A DNA stretch of 9,812 nt from Verrucomicrobiia bacterium (GTDB lineage Bacteria; Verrucomicrobiota; Verrucomicrobiia; Opitutales; Opitutaceae), in the NCBI GenBank assembly GCA_030424825.1, contig JAUHWE010000127.1, positions 1 to 9,812 of the forward strand, in the 5' to 3' direction. The position numbers were made by a program, and so were the translations under genes. The notes below the pieces were generated by a model that did not search any database, had not been told where the DNA came from, and saw nothing but the letters and a program-made list of their open reading frames with translations. The stretch's first letter is position 1; each line of letters starts with the position of its first letter. Below are positions 1-6,912 of this stretch, piece after piece.

Positions 1-1163
1 ACCACATCCCGTGTTGCCGCAAGCGCTGCCATTTTTGCTACTTCCGCGTCTACACGGACAAGAATGCCTCGGAGATCAAGGACTACTTGGACAAGACGAT
101 CACTGAGCTTGAGTATTTCGCCAAGAAGCCGCGAATCGCTGGCAGGAAGCCGCGCTTTGTCTATTTTGGGGGTGGAACGCCCTCCTACCTGTCGGGGCCT
201 CAGCTGACGGAGTTGACCGACAAGATGAAGGCGATTCTGCCCTGGGACGAAGCAGAAGAAGTTGCCTTTGAGGGCGAGCCGGGAACGCTCAATCCGCGGA
301 AGGTGAAGGCGATCAAAGACATCGGGGTCACGCGCTTGAGCCTGGGAGTCGAGAATTTTGACGGTCACATTTTAGAAATCAATGGCCGCGCCCACAAGGC
401 GCCCGAGGTTTACAAGGCCTACGAGGCGGCCCAAAGCGAAGGCTTTGAGCAGATCAACATCGATCTGATTGCGGGGATGCTCGAGGAGACGGAAATTAAT
501 TGGCAGCGCAACATTGAGGAGACCCTCAAGCTTCGGCCCGATAGTGTAACCATCTACCAGATGGAGATCCCGTACAACACGACGATCTACAAGGAGATGA
601 AGGAAAGCGGATCGTTGACCGCGCCGGTTGCCGACTGGCAGGTAAAACGTCGGTGGGTAAAGGAGGCGTTCGAGGCTCTAGAAAGTGCGGGTTACTCCAT
701 TACGAGTGGCTACACGGCTGTCCTGAATCCGGACAAAACGAAATTCATCTACCGTGACGAGCTTTGGACGGGGGCCGATCTACTCGGTCTGGGGGTCGCA
801 TCGATTTCGCATATCGCGGGTGTCCATTACCAGAACGTAAACGAAATTACCCAGTATACTGAGGCGATCGATAAGGGAGAGCTGCCCGTGCATCGAGCCC
901 TGAAAACCAGTGTCGAGGAACGCATGATCCGTGAGTTTCTGCTTCAGATGAAACTGGGGCTCGTATCAGTAGATTACTTTAAATCCAAATTCGACGTTGA
1001 TTTGACGATTCGGTACGCGGGTGAATTAAAGGAGCTAGCGGAAGAGGGATTTCTTGAATACAATAAAAATGAAATTCGATTGCATCGCCGGGGGCTACTT
1101 TGTGTGGATAATCTGCTCTTTAAATTCTTCCTGCCAGAGCACGTGACATCGCGTATTGTGTAA
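1..1163 (+). CDS. HemN/HemW-like radical SAM enzyme, 5' end cut by the window
   Basis: The frame is open from base 3 to the TAA at 1161-1163, giving at least 386 residues. The true start lies left of the window; the TTG at 87 is internal. The first visible residues are HIPCC, followed by the radical SAM cluster motif CxxxCxxC (codons 15-38, C-RKR-C-HF-C), which binds the [4Fe-4S] cluster that cleaves S-adenosylmethionine. A GGGTP motif (168-182) is the usual second SAM-contact segment of HemN/HemW proteins. An EGEPGTLN-like segment and a GLGVASISH segment (786-812) match the later HemN-type landmarks. The C-terminal part resembles the HemW winged-helix tail. Length is normal for the family. 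The family includes coproporphyrinogen dehydrogenase, the heme chaperone HemW, ChuW/HutW, and HemN-like methyltransferases and cyclopropanases of natural-product pathways. Lying 33 bp upstream of a chorismate lyase-like gene and inside a tailoring cluster, it is more likely a pathway enzyme than a heme enzyme. That role is inference; the substrate cannot be read from sequence. Confidence 0.9.
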   Translation, partial: HIPCCRKRCHFCYFRVYTDKNASEIKDYLDKTITELEYFAKKPRIAGRKPRFVYFGGGTPSYLSGPQLTELTDKMKAILPWDEAEEVAFEGEPGTLNPRKVKAIKDIGVTRLSLGVENFDGHILEINGRAHKAPEVYKAYEAAQSEGFEQINIDLIAGMLEETEINWQRNIEETLKLRPDSVTIYQMEIPYNTTIYKEMKESGSLTAPVADWQVKRRWVKEAFEALESAGYSITSGYTAVLNPDKTKFIYRDELWTGADLLGLGVASISHIAGVHYQNVNEITQYTEAIDKGELPVHRALKTSVEERMIREFLLQMKLGLVSVDYFKSKFDVDLTIRYAGELKELAEEGFLEYNKNEIRLHRRGLLCVDNLLFKFFLPEHVTSRIV

Positions 1164-1196
1164 CCGACTCTATCTCCTAACCAAGAAGTAGATACT

Positions 1197-1727
1197 GTGG
1201 ATACACTCCCTGAGTTACTCGAACATATCGTGGGCGAGCCCGGAATCGAGGCGGATTCCTTTCACTGGATTGAAGGGGTAGACATGCCTCATCCCTACCA
1301 GGATCTTCTAGTGCATTCCCGGGATATGACATCGACCTTGGCTCACTTTCACAAATCGAGCATAGGTCTGGAAATTCTGAATGTGGCTGCATCGGAAAAC
1401 GATTATGCCAGAGAAGTGATTCTGTTGGCCGAGTCCTCGGAAACCCCGGTCGAATACGGGGCGATTCGTATTCACCTAGAGCACTTTGAACCTGCGGCAC
1501 GCGAGGCGATTGTCGCGGGGAAGGAGCCGCTCGGGGGTTTATTGAATCGAATGAAGTGCGACTATTCGAGCCGGCCGCGGGGGTTTTTCTCCATCCGAGC
1601 TCCGCTTGTTTGCCAAAGCCGCTTTGGCTGTAGTCCCGACACGACACTTTACGGGAGATTCAATCGATTGGTGAATTCCGACGAGAAGGAATTGGCGTCT
1701 ATCATCGAGATCCTTCCGGAGGCGTGA
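1197..1727 (+). CDS. Chorismate lyase (UbiC)-like protein, probable hydroxybenzoate supplier
   Basis: This is a 176-residue protein starting at GTG 1197, the only plausible start after the preceding in-frame stop before Met30; a weak purine stretch (aagaag) lies about 8 bases upstream. I recognise it by alignment from memory with E. coli chorismate pyruvate-lyase. AREVILL (71-77) lines up with UbiC LREILL, placing R72 at the catalytic Arg76. PVEYGAIRI (84-92) matches the strand around Gly90. PLGGLL (111-116) matches the conserved PLG turn. LYGRFNRL (151-158) matches the WGRRSRL strand, and IIEILP (169-174) places E171 at the catalytic Glu155. Total length also fits (UbiC is about 165 residues). 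UbiC removes pyruvate from chorismate to give 4-hydroxybenzoate. The N-terminal half is divergent, so a related isomer or another UTRA/UbiC-fold role is possible. Instead of quinone genes, the neighbours are an AMP ligase, a thioesterase and a halogenase-like enzyme, which suggests the aromatic acid feeds a specialised product (inference). Confidence 0.72.
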   Translation: MDTLPELLEHIVGEPGIEADSFHWIEGVDMPHPYQDLLVHSRDMTSTLAHFHKSSIGLEILNVAASENDYAREVILLAESSETPVEYGAIRIHLEHFEPAAREAIVAGKEPLGGLLNRMKCDYSSRPRGFFSIRAPLVCQSRFGCSPDTTLYGRFNRLVNSDEKELASIIEILPEA

Positions 1728-1818
1728 ATGGTTGAAAGGAGAGAAAGCGACCGCTGATGTGCCATTGAATCGGGAATGGATCGATTGGTGATGAACGCGA
1801 CGTATCCGCTCTCTTGCG

Positions 1819-1845
1819 GTTTTTGCGTCAAAAACACAATTTTTG
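1819..1845 (+). promoter_or_regulatory. Overlapping alternative hairpins upstream of the halogenase-like gene
   Basis: The 159-bp spacer 1728-1886 contains an AT-rich core. GTTTTTG (1819-1825) can pair perfectly with CAAAAAC (1829-1835) around a 3-base loop. CAAAAA (1829-1834) can instead pair with TTTTTG (1840-1845) around a 5-base loop. The two structures exclude each other. Neither is GC-rich, so they are poor intrinsic terminators. They lie 42-68 bases before the ATG at 1887, where a promoter, an operator or an untranslated leader would be expected. No convincing -35/-10 pair was found. The only ribosome-binding candidate is AAGGAAAAGGG at 1864-1874, set rather far from the start. Confidence 0.3.
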
Positions 1846-1886
1846 TACAGGAGTTAACTCAATAAGGAAAAGGGCATAAGACTGAA

Positions 1887-3149
1887 ATGAAAGAATACGA
1901 TGCGATAGTGATTGGCGGCGGTCCTGCAGGTTCGACCGTGGGAGCGTTATTGGCGGAAAAGGGCCGACGGGTTGTTATTCTGGAGAAATCAAAGTTTCCC
2001 CGCTATCACGTGGGCGAATCGTTAATGCCGTTTTGCTATTTCACTTTCGAGCGTCTGGGGATTGTCGATAAGCTCAGCGGCCATGCCTACACTAAGAAGC
2101 ACAGCGTTCAGTTTGTGACGCGCGACGGGAAGATGTCGGCCCCGTTCTATTTCTTCCAGCATATGGATCATCCGGCGGCGACTTCCTGGCAGGTGGAACG
2201 ATCGGAACTAGACCTGATGATGCTGGACAATGCCCGCGACAAAGGAGCAGAGGTGCGGGAAGAGACACAAGTGGTTGATTTCATCTACGAGGGAGAGCGA
2301 GTGGTCGGCGTTGTCGCCGAGGGGAAAGAAGAAGGTCAATATGAGATTCGGGCGTCGATGACCGTTGATGCAACGGGTCGGGATAGCCTTTTCCAATCGA
2401 AGCGTCGCTGGCGTAAGCGGGACCCGAAGCTAAACAAGATCGCGATTTGGACCCGTTACAAAGGGGCTAAGCGCGACCCGGGCTTGGACGAAGGGGCGAC
2501 TACCGTTGCTTATCTGGACGATCGCGGCTGGTTCTGGAACATCCCGATGCACGATGATATCGTCAGTTCAGGGATCGTTGCGGAACGCGACTACCTTTAT
2601 CGGGATACGAGAGACCCGAAGGCTATCTTCGAGCGGGAGATTGAGAACAATGTGTGGATTAAGGATCACCTCTCTTGTGGAGAGCAATTTGGAGAGTATT
2701 GGGTAACGGGCGAATATTCGTACCGGGCCGAACATTGCGCGGACGATGGCATCGTTCTCGTGGGGGACGCGTTCGCTTTTCTTGACCCCGTTTTTTCGTC
2801 AGGCGTCTATCTGGCACTGAAGAGTGGCGAAATGGCTGCGGATGCAATTGAGGCCGCGATCGAGACGGGAGACGTGTCGGCGGCCCAGTTCAGCGACTAT
2901 GGAGAGCGGCTTTGTGGAGCCATCGAAACGATGCGTAATTTGGTGTACGCCTTCTACGATAACGAGTTCAGCTTCGGGAAACTGATTCGCAAGCATGCCG
3001 ATCTACGCGGGACTCTAACTGACTGTTTGATTGGAGATTTGGTCGATAAAGACTATGGACCCCTGATGGAGGCGATTGGGGGGATAACGGAACTGCCGGA
3101 TCCCCTTCCTCACGGAAGAGCTCCAATTCGAAACGTGGTTCGCAAGTAG
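1887..3149 (+). CDS. FAD-dependent halogenase-family flavoprotein
   Basis: This is a 420-residue soluble flavoenzyme. The N-terminal Rossmann motif GGGPAG (10-15) binds the FAD dinucleotide and E33 sits at the end of strand two. FPRYHVGESL (37-46) is the conserved flavin-loop region of halogenases and geranylgeranyl-reductase relatives. K71, in TKKHS, lies where the essential lysine of CmlS-type halogenases is expected. WFWNIP (215-220) exactly fits the WxWxIP signature of flavin-dependent halogenases. LVGDAFAFLDPVFSSG (291-306) combines the second FAD-binding GD motif with FxxPxxSxG, another halogenase-wide motif. Halogenases use reduced FAD, oxygen and halide to make hypohalous acid, which the lysine directs onto an activated aromatic ring or a carrier-bound substrate. 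A separate flavin reductase is required and is not in the window. Its length and lysine position resemble the shorter carrier-dependent type (CmlS, PltA) more than tryptophan halogenases. Some motif-bearing relatives may be oxidases or reductases, so halogenation is probable, not proven. It has its own spacers on both sides (158-142 bp), suggesting separate control. Confidence 0.85.
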   Translation: MKEYDAIVIGGGPAGSTVGALLAEKGRRVVILEKSKFPRYHVGESLMPFCYFTFERLGIVDKLSGHAYTKKHSVQFVTRDGKMSAPFYFFQHMDHPAATSWQVERSELDLMMLDNARDKGAEVREETQVVDFIYEGERVVGVVAEGKEEGQYEIRASMTVDATGRDSLFQSKRRWRKRDPKLNKIAIWTRYKGAKRDPGLDEGATTVAYLDDRGWFWNIPMHDDIVSSGIVAERDYLYRDTRDPKAIFEREIENNVWIKDHLSCGEQFGEYWVTGEYSYRAEHCADDGIVLVGDAFAFLDPVFSSGVYLALKSGEMAADAIEAAIETGDVSAAQFSDYGERLCGAIETMRNLVYAFYDNEFSFGKLIRKHADLRGTLTDCLIGDLVDKDYGPLMEAIGGITELPDPLPHGRAPIRNVVRK

Positions 3150-3189
3150 GTCTGGAGGACTGCATCATTTTTCACTGGTTTTTGGTGGG

Positions 3190-3211
3190 GAAACACGCAT
3201 CTTGGTGTTTC
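3190..3211 (+). repeat. Inverted repeat, 7-bp perfect stem
   Basis: GAAACAC (3190-3196) and GTGTTTC (3205-3211) are exact reverse complements around an 8-base loop. The repeat sits in the 142-bp spacer between the halogenase-like and glycosyltransferase genes. No T-run follows, so it is not a typical intrinsic terminator. It could be a dyad operator for a regulator or an RNA hairpin at the end of the upstream transcript. Confidence 0.4.
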
Positions 3212-3221
3212 GGGCGGATCC

Positions 3222-3241
3222 TCGTTGAGGGCTCTCAACGA
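3222..3241 (+). repeat. Inverted repeat, 8-bp perfect stem with 4-base loop
   Basis: TCGTTGAG (3222-3229) pairs exactly with CTCAACGA (3234-3241) around the loop GGCT. It is followed by a CG-rich stretch containing the palindrome TTCGCGAA (3264-3271) rather than by a T-run. It could form a stable RNA hairpin about 50 bases before the glycosyltransferase start, or be part of a dispersed extragenic repeat; only one copy is present here. The rest of the spacer holds no gene that I can support. Confidence 0.4.
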
Positions 3242-3291
3242 TCGCTCCGCTTCGTTCGTCTCATTCGCGAACACGATTGCCCGAATCTTAG

Positions 3292-4596
3292 ATGAAGATT
3301 ACTTTTTTAACGCCGGGGACAGGAAGCTATTATTGTGGCGCTTGCATGCGCGACAATGCTCTTGCCAATGCGTTGATTCATGCGGGACACGAAGCGGAGC
3401 TGCTTCCCATGTACCTGCCCTTGATGCTCGATGAGGAGGCTGAGGGGCTCGATGCAGAGCCACCGGTGTTTTTTGGGGGTATCAATATCTATCTGCAGCA
3501 AAAGTTTTCCGTATTTCGGCATTCGCCACAGTGGATGGATCGGCTGCTCAACAAACCGGGCCTGTTACGATCTGCGGCTAAGCGGAGCCATATGACCTCT
3601 GCTCGCGATCATGGCGAGATGACCTTCGAGATGCTGCGACTGGATGGAGCGGACTTCGATAAGGAATTGCGAAAGTTGTATTCATGGATTAACGACCATG
3701 GTCGGCCGGATGTGCTTTGCTTGTCAACGGCCCTACAGTCTGGCATGGCTCGGGAAATTAAGAAGCAGTGGAATATTCCGGTCATTTGCTATTTCCAAGG
3801 CGAAGACTCTTTTCTGGATTCGCTTCCTGACGAATTTCGCGAGCGTTGTTGGAGCCTAATGGCAGAACGCTGTCGAGATGCCGACCTGTTGTTGGGGCCG
3901 AGCGACTTCTATGCGCGCCTCATGGAAAAGCGCCTGAACCTCAAGGAGGGCGAGATTAAGACCCAGTACAATGGGATAAATCTAGAAGGATTTCATGAAC
4001 GAAAACCGCTGGGCACTCCAACGATCGGATACCTGGCTCGCATGTGTAAAGTGAAAGGGCTCGCTTTTCTGGTGGACGCGTTCATCCATCTCCGCAATCA
4101 GCTCGGAAACGATAGCTGTCAACTGGATGTTGCGGGAGCCATGACGGCGGGAGACGTTCCCTTTGTTGAGTCGCTGAAGCGGAAATTGTCGGAAGCGGGT
4201 TTATCCGAAGCGGTCAAATGGCGGCCTAACATCTCGCGCGAGGAAAAGCAGGATTTCTTAAGCGGACTCTCCCTCTTCACCGTTCCGGTTGAATACGAGG
4301 AGGCATTTGGTTTGTATGTGATTGAAGCGATGGCCGCGTCGGTTGCAGTCGTTCAGCCCAATCGCTCGGCCTTTCCCGAATTGGTCGATGCAACCGGAGG
4401 AGGCGTTTGTGTCGATATGGAGAGTGCAGAGGATCTCGCGAGTGCTTGGCACAACCTATTGAAAACGCCAGATAGGCTAGTTGATCTGGGAAAACGTGGT
4501 CGACTTGGAGTGGAGCAGCAGTATTCTATAGAAGCAATGAAGAACTCGTTTATCACTGTCGTGGAATCATTGTTACAATCTGAATCTGAGAAATGA
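3292..4596 (+). CDS. GT4-family (GT-B fold) glycosyltransferase
   Basis: This is a 434-residue retaining-type glycosyltransferase of the GT4 (RfaB/glycosyl transferase group 1) family. The N-terminal acceptor-side domain opens with a glycine-rich first strand and loop (MKITFLTPGTGSYYCGACMRDN), which is distinctive of one GT4 subfamily. The C-terminal nucleotide-sugar domain shows GYLARMCKVKG (246-256), with R250 and K255 in the usual phosphate-contact positions. EEAFGLYVIE (336-345) gives the E-x7-E motif with E337 and E345. No signal peptide or membrane helix is evident, so it should work in the cytoplasm, perhaps at the membrane surface. It transfers a sugar from an activated nucleotide donor; donor and acceptor cannot be predicted. 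No clear ribosome-binding sequence precedes ATG 3292. Its final codon and stop overlap the next start by four bases (ATGA), implying coupled translation with the thioesterase. In context it probably glycosylates the cluster's product or a lipid carrier (inference). Confidence 0.88.
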   Translation: MKITFLTPGTGSYYCGACMRDNALANALIHAGHEAELLPMYLPLMLDEEAEGLDAEPPVFFGGINIYLQQKFSVFRHSPQWMDRLLNKPGLLRSAAKRSHMTSARDHGEMTFEMLRLDGADFDKELRKLYSWINDHGRPDVLCLSTALQSGMAREIKKQWNIPVICYFQGEDSFLDSLPDEFRERCWSLMAERCRDADLLLGPSDFYARLMEKRLNLKEGEIKTQYNGINLEGFHERKPLGTPTIGYLARMCKVKGLAFLVDAFIHLRNQLGNDSCQLDVAGAMTAGDVPFVESLKRKLSEAGLSEAVKWRPNISREEKQDFLSGLSLFTVPVEYEEAFGLYVIEAMAASVAVVQPNRSAFPELVDATGGGVCVDMESAEDLASAWHNLLKTPDRLVDLGKRGRLGVEQQYSIEAMKNSFITVVESLLQSESEK

Positions 4597-5057
4597 GTAG
4601 ACTAGAGCCACAGCCTTATTGTTTTGAATACGAACGGATGGTAGAATTCGCGGAGACCGATATGGCGGGAATCGTCCATTTTTCGAATTTCTACCGATAC
4701 ATGGAAGTGACCGAACATGCGTTTTTCCGTTCATTGGGGCATGGGGTGCACGAAAGAATAGACGACGTCTCAGTGGGGTGGCCACGGGTTCAGGCGTCTT
4801 GCGAATTCTTCAAGCCCATTCGTTTCGAGGATCGAATAAAAATCCGTCTCACCATTCAGGAAATTCGTCGGAGATCGGTGCGCTATCTCTACTACTTCTT
4901 CAAAGATACCGATTCTGATGATGTACTGGTTGCCTCAGGACGTATCGTTACAGCCAGTGTCCGGCTAGATCGGGACACGGGGGCAATCGAGTCGATTGAA
5001 ATTCCACCTAAATTGCGGGAGAAACTCGAAGCCGCACAGGGATCGCAACATCTATAG
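4593..5057 (+). CDS. Hotdog-fold acyl-CoA thioesterase, 4HBT/YbgC type
   Basis: This is a 154-residue single-domain hotdog protein. The N-terminal segment EFAETDMAGIVHFSNFYRYM (18-37) matches the 4-hydroxybenzoyl-CoA thioesterase/YbgC pattern, with D23 as the catalytic aspartate. E38 and the helix after it complete the conserved face. RVQASCEFFKPIRFEDRI (65-82) is the typical second block of the family. Length is standard. Members hydrolyse acyl- or aroyl-CoA or ACP thioesters in the cytoplasm, usually as homotetramers. The start overlaps the glycosyltransferase stop (ATGA), so it is translationally coupled. With a chorismate lyase-like gene and a PaaK-like ligase nearby, it could release 4-hydroxybenzoyl or polyene thioesters, or edit mis-primed carrier protein. 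The substrate is inferred from context only. Confidence 0.88.
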   Translation: MSRLEPQPYCFEYERMVEFAETDMAGIVHFSNFYRYMEVTEHAFFRSLGHGVHERIDDVSVGWPRVQASCEFFKPIRFEDRIKIRLTIQEIRRRSVRYLYYFFKDTDSDDVLVASGRIVTASVRLDRDTGAIESIEIPPKLREKLEAAQGSQHL

Positions 5058-5060
5058 CTA

Positions 5061-5094
5061 TTTTTCTGTATTCATCTTAACATTATTATATATT
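5061..5094 (+). promoter_or_regulatory. AT-rich spacer, possible promoter
   Basis: The 49-bp gap between the thioesterase and the membrane-protein gene is strikingly AT-rich against its surroundings. It contains TATTAT (5084-5089) and TATATT (5089-5094), either of which could serve as a -10 element. No good -35 hexamer stands at the right distance. It may re-initiate transcription for the membrane protein, ligase and ABC genes, or simply be an AT-rich junction. Confidence 0.25.
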
Positions 5095-5106
5095 CTCCAA
5101 GATTCT

Positions 5107-5637
5107 ATGAATTGGCTTATCTACTCTTTAATGACGGCCCTCTTTTTCGGGCTATACGGCATTTTTCTCCACACCGGACAAATCGCGATGAAAGATCCTA
5201 TGATGGGGCGGTACAAAGCGTTTCTTTTTGTCGGAGTGGCCTATCTTGTAGTCGCAATCATTGTTCCGGTTATCCTACTCAAGTTTCAAGGGGCAACATT
5301 CAAGTTTCCAATGAAAGGGATCTCGCTCTCTTTTGTCGCAGGCCTTCTGGGCGCCCTGGGCGCGTTTTGCATTTTGCTCGCCTTTGGGGCAAAGGGAACA
5401 CCGGCAGCGGTAATGTCCATTGTGTTTGCCGGCGCTCCAGTGGTGAATGCGATCGTCTCCATGAAACTGCATCCTCCGCAAGGGGGTGTCTCTGCTGTTC
5501 CATGGCAGTTTTTTCTAGGCATAGTACTGGCAGCGCTCGGAGGGTGTCTGGTTACTGTTTACAAGCCAGCTCCTGCTCCGGCCCATGCGAAGAGTCCTCC
5601 ACCGGCAGCGATTTTGGACAGCGATAAGCAAGGATAG
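5107..5637 (+). CDS. EamA/DMT-like integral membrane protein, five predicted helices
   Basis: I place the start at ATG 5107 (176 residues). The frame is open further upstream, to 4996, but that would run into the thioesterase gene, and MNWLIYSLMTALFFGLYGIF is a natural first membrane segment. Hydrophobic helices are visible at about 3-22, 38-58, 73-95, 98-118 and 132-151. They are followed by a proline/alanine-rich tail (about 153-168) ending in charged residues. The small-residue helices (GLLGALGAFCILLAFG; FAGAPVVNAIVS) look like one half of a drug/metabolite transporter of the EamA type. EamA proteins usually have ten helices in two halves; five-helix members exist and pair as dimers. No partner half is in the window. 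It stops one base before the ligase start, so it is in the same transcription unit. Role is uncertain: transport or membrane anchoring of a metabolite or lipid. Confidence 0.75.
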   Translation: MNWLIYSLMTALFFGLYGIFLHTGQIAMKDPMMGRYKAFLFVGVAYLVVAIIVPVILLKFQGATFKFPMKGISLSFVAGLLGALGAFCILLAFGAKGTPAAVMSIVFAGAPVVNAIVSMKLHPPQGGVSAVPWQFFLGIVLAALGGCLVTVYKPAPAPAHAKSPPPAAILDSDKQG

Positions 5638-6894
5638 ATGGGCTTGGCAGAGCAGCAGCTAGCCTCATTGAACGCAGCGATATCCATCGCGGGGAAAGGC
5701 AATGCATTCTACCAACCCAAAATTAGGGGCTGCGGTGGCGAAAAGGGCTTTGCTAGCCTTGATGCCTATGCCGAAAGCATGCCGTTTACCACCAAGCAAG
5801 AATTGGCGGAGAACTATCAGACAAACGATCCCTACGGGACTAATCTATCGTATCCGATAGATCGTTACACTAGATTGCATCAAACGAGTGGTACGACTGG
5901 GCGGCCCATGGCTTGGCTCGATACTCCGGAAAGCTGGAACTGGATTATCGACAACTGGGTTGCCATCTGGAAAGCTTGTGGCGCGAAAGCGGGCGAGTCG
6001 GCGGCGTTTCCCTTCTCGTTTGGCCCTTTTCTCGGATTCTGGTCCGCGTTTGAAGCGGCTTCCAAGGTTGGCCTACGGTGCATTCCTCTGGGGGGACAGC
6101 AAAGTTTGGAGAGGTTGCGGATGATCATTCGCTACCAACCGGAGTGGCTTTGTTGTACTCCTACGTATGCCCTTCATTTGATGAATGTATCGCTTAGGGA
6201 AGGCATCGATTTGGCCGGGTCGTCGGTGAAAAACATCATCGTAGGAGGGGAGCCAGGCGGCAGTGTGTCAGCGGTGCGAAGCCGAATTGAATCGGGTTGG
6301 GGTGGCGCTCGTGTTTTTGACCATCATGGGATGACTGAGGTAGGGCCAGTCACCTATTCTGATTTGCACGAGCCGCAGCGATTGAGGATTCTTCACAAGT
6401 CCTACTACACGGAAGTAATCGATCCGGAATCGGAGAGGCCGGTGAGTTATGGTCAAGTCGGTGAACTTGTCCTCACTACATTAGGCCGGAGTGGAAGCCC
6501 CCTGTTTCGCTATAGGACCGGGGACTTGGTGAAACCAGTGGCCATTGAAGGAGAGGACCCCAAGGCATTCGCACTTGAGGGCGGCATTCTTGGCCGGGCG
6601 GATGACATGGTAGTGGTACGCGGTATCAATCTCTATCCAAGCGCGGTAGATGCGGTTATTCGTTCGTTTAGTGGTATTGGGGAGTATCAGGTGAATATCA
6701 GTAAACAGGACTCCATGGTTCAGGCTCGCATTCAGGTGGAGAAAATTTCAAACGTTGAAGACGAGATCTTGAAAATGAAACTTCAGAAACGATTGAGAGA
6801 GGTATTCGCTTTAAGAATACCTGTGGATATTGCGGAACCAGGAACGCTTCCTCAGTTTGAGATGAAAGCGAAACGCTGGAAGGTTTCCGATTGA
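5638..6894 (+). CDS. PaaK-like AMP-forming acid-CoA/ACP ligase
   Basis: This is a 418-residue member of the adenylate-forming superfamily, closest in style to phenylacetate-CoA ligases. Visible landmarks are the phosphate-binding loop TSGTTGRP (83-90), GGEPGG (203-208), and GMTEVGP (231-237), whose acidic residue contacts Mg-ATP. YRTGD (292-296) holds the ribose-binding aspartate. The hinge and C-terminal domain read GRADDMVVVRGINLYPSAV (319-337), and FEMKAKRW (407-414) makes K410 the likely catalytic lysine of the adenylation step. The protein is complete at normal PaaK length. It would activate a carboxylic acid as an acyl adenylate and load it on CoA or a carrier protein in the cytoplasm. 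The ATG follows directly on the upstream TAG, so translation is probably coupled. Given the chorismate lyase-like gene, a hydroxybenzoate is an attractive substrate, but fatty or polyene acids are equally possible from sequence alone. Confidence 0.88.
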   Translation: MGLAEQQLASLNAAISIAGKGNAFYQPKIRGCGGEKGFASLDAYAESMPFTTKQELAENYQTNDPYGTNLSYPIDRYTRLHQTSGTTGRPMAWLDTPESWNWIIDNWVAIWKACGAKAGESAAFPFSFGPFLGFWSAFEAASKVGLRCIPLGGQQSLERLRMIIRYQPEWLCCTPTYALHLMNVSLREGIDLAGSSVKNIIVGGEPGGSVSAVRSRIESGWGGARVFDHHGMTEVGPVTYSDLHEPQRLRILHKSYYTEVIDPESERPVSYGQVGELVLTTLGRSGSPLFRYRTGDLVKPVAIEGEDPKAFALEGGILGRADDMVVVRGINLYPSAVDAVIRSFSGIGEYQVNISKQDSMVQARIQVEKISNVEDEILKMKLQKRLREVFALRIPVDIAEPGTLPQFEMKAKRWKVSD

Positions 6895-6912
6895 TATTAA
6901 TTTTGCCCAATA

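Noticed and set aside
87..1163. TTG at 87 as the start of the radical SAM gene
   Set aside because: The frame is open to base 3 and the upstream part encodes the CxxxCxxC cluster motif, so the start is beyond the left edge.
1177..1647. 156-codon open frame on the minus strand
   Set aside because: It lies antisense to the chorismate lyase-like gene, is rich in Arg, Ser and Pro, and shows no motif. It is a shadow frame.
1776..1865. 29-codon frame with a CGFC motif ahead of the halogenase-like gene
   Set aside because: It has no ribosome-binding site and spans the AT-rich hairpin region. Nothing supports translation, although a leader peptide cannot be excluded.
3190..3241. Intrinsic terminator after the halogenase-like gene
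   Set aside because: The hairpins are real but neither is followed by a T-run, so a Rho-independent terminator is not supported.
4996..5106. Upstream extension of the EamA-like gene to an ATG at 4996
   Set aside because: It would overlap the thioesterase gene by about 60 bases and add a polar segment before a natural first membrane helix. ATG 5107 is the better start.
5112..5627. 171-codon overlapping frame inside the EamA-like gene
   Set aside because: The product is Arg/Ser/Cys-rich without domains, while the other frame gives clear membrane helices. It is a shadow.
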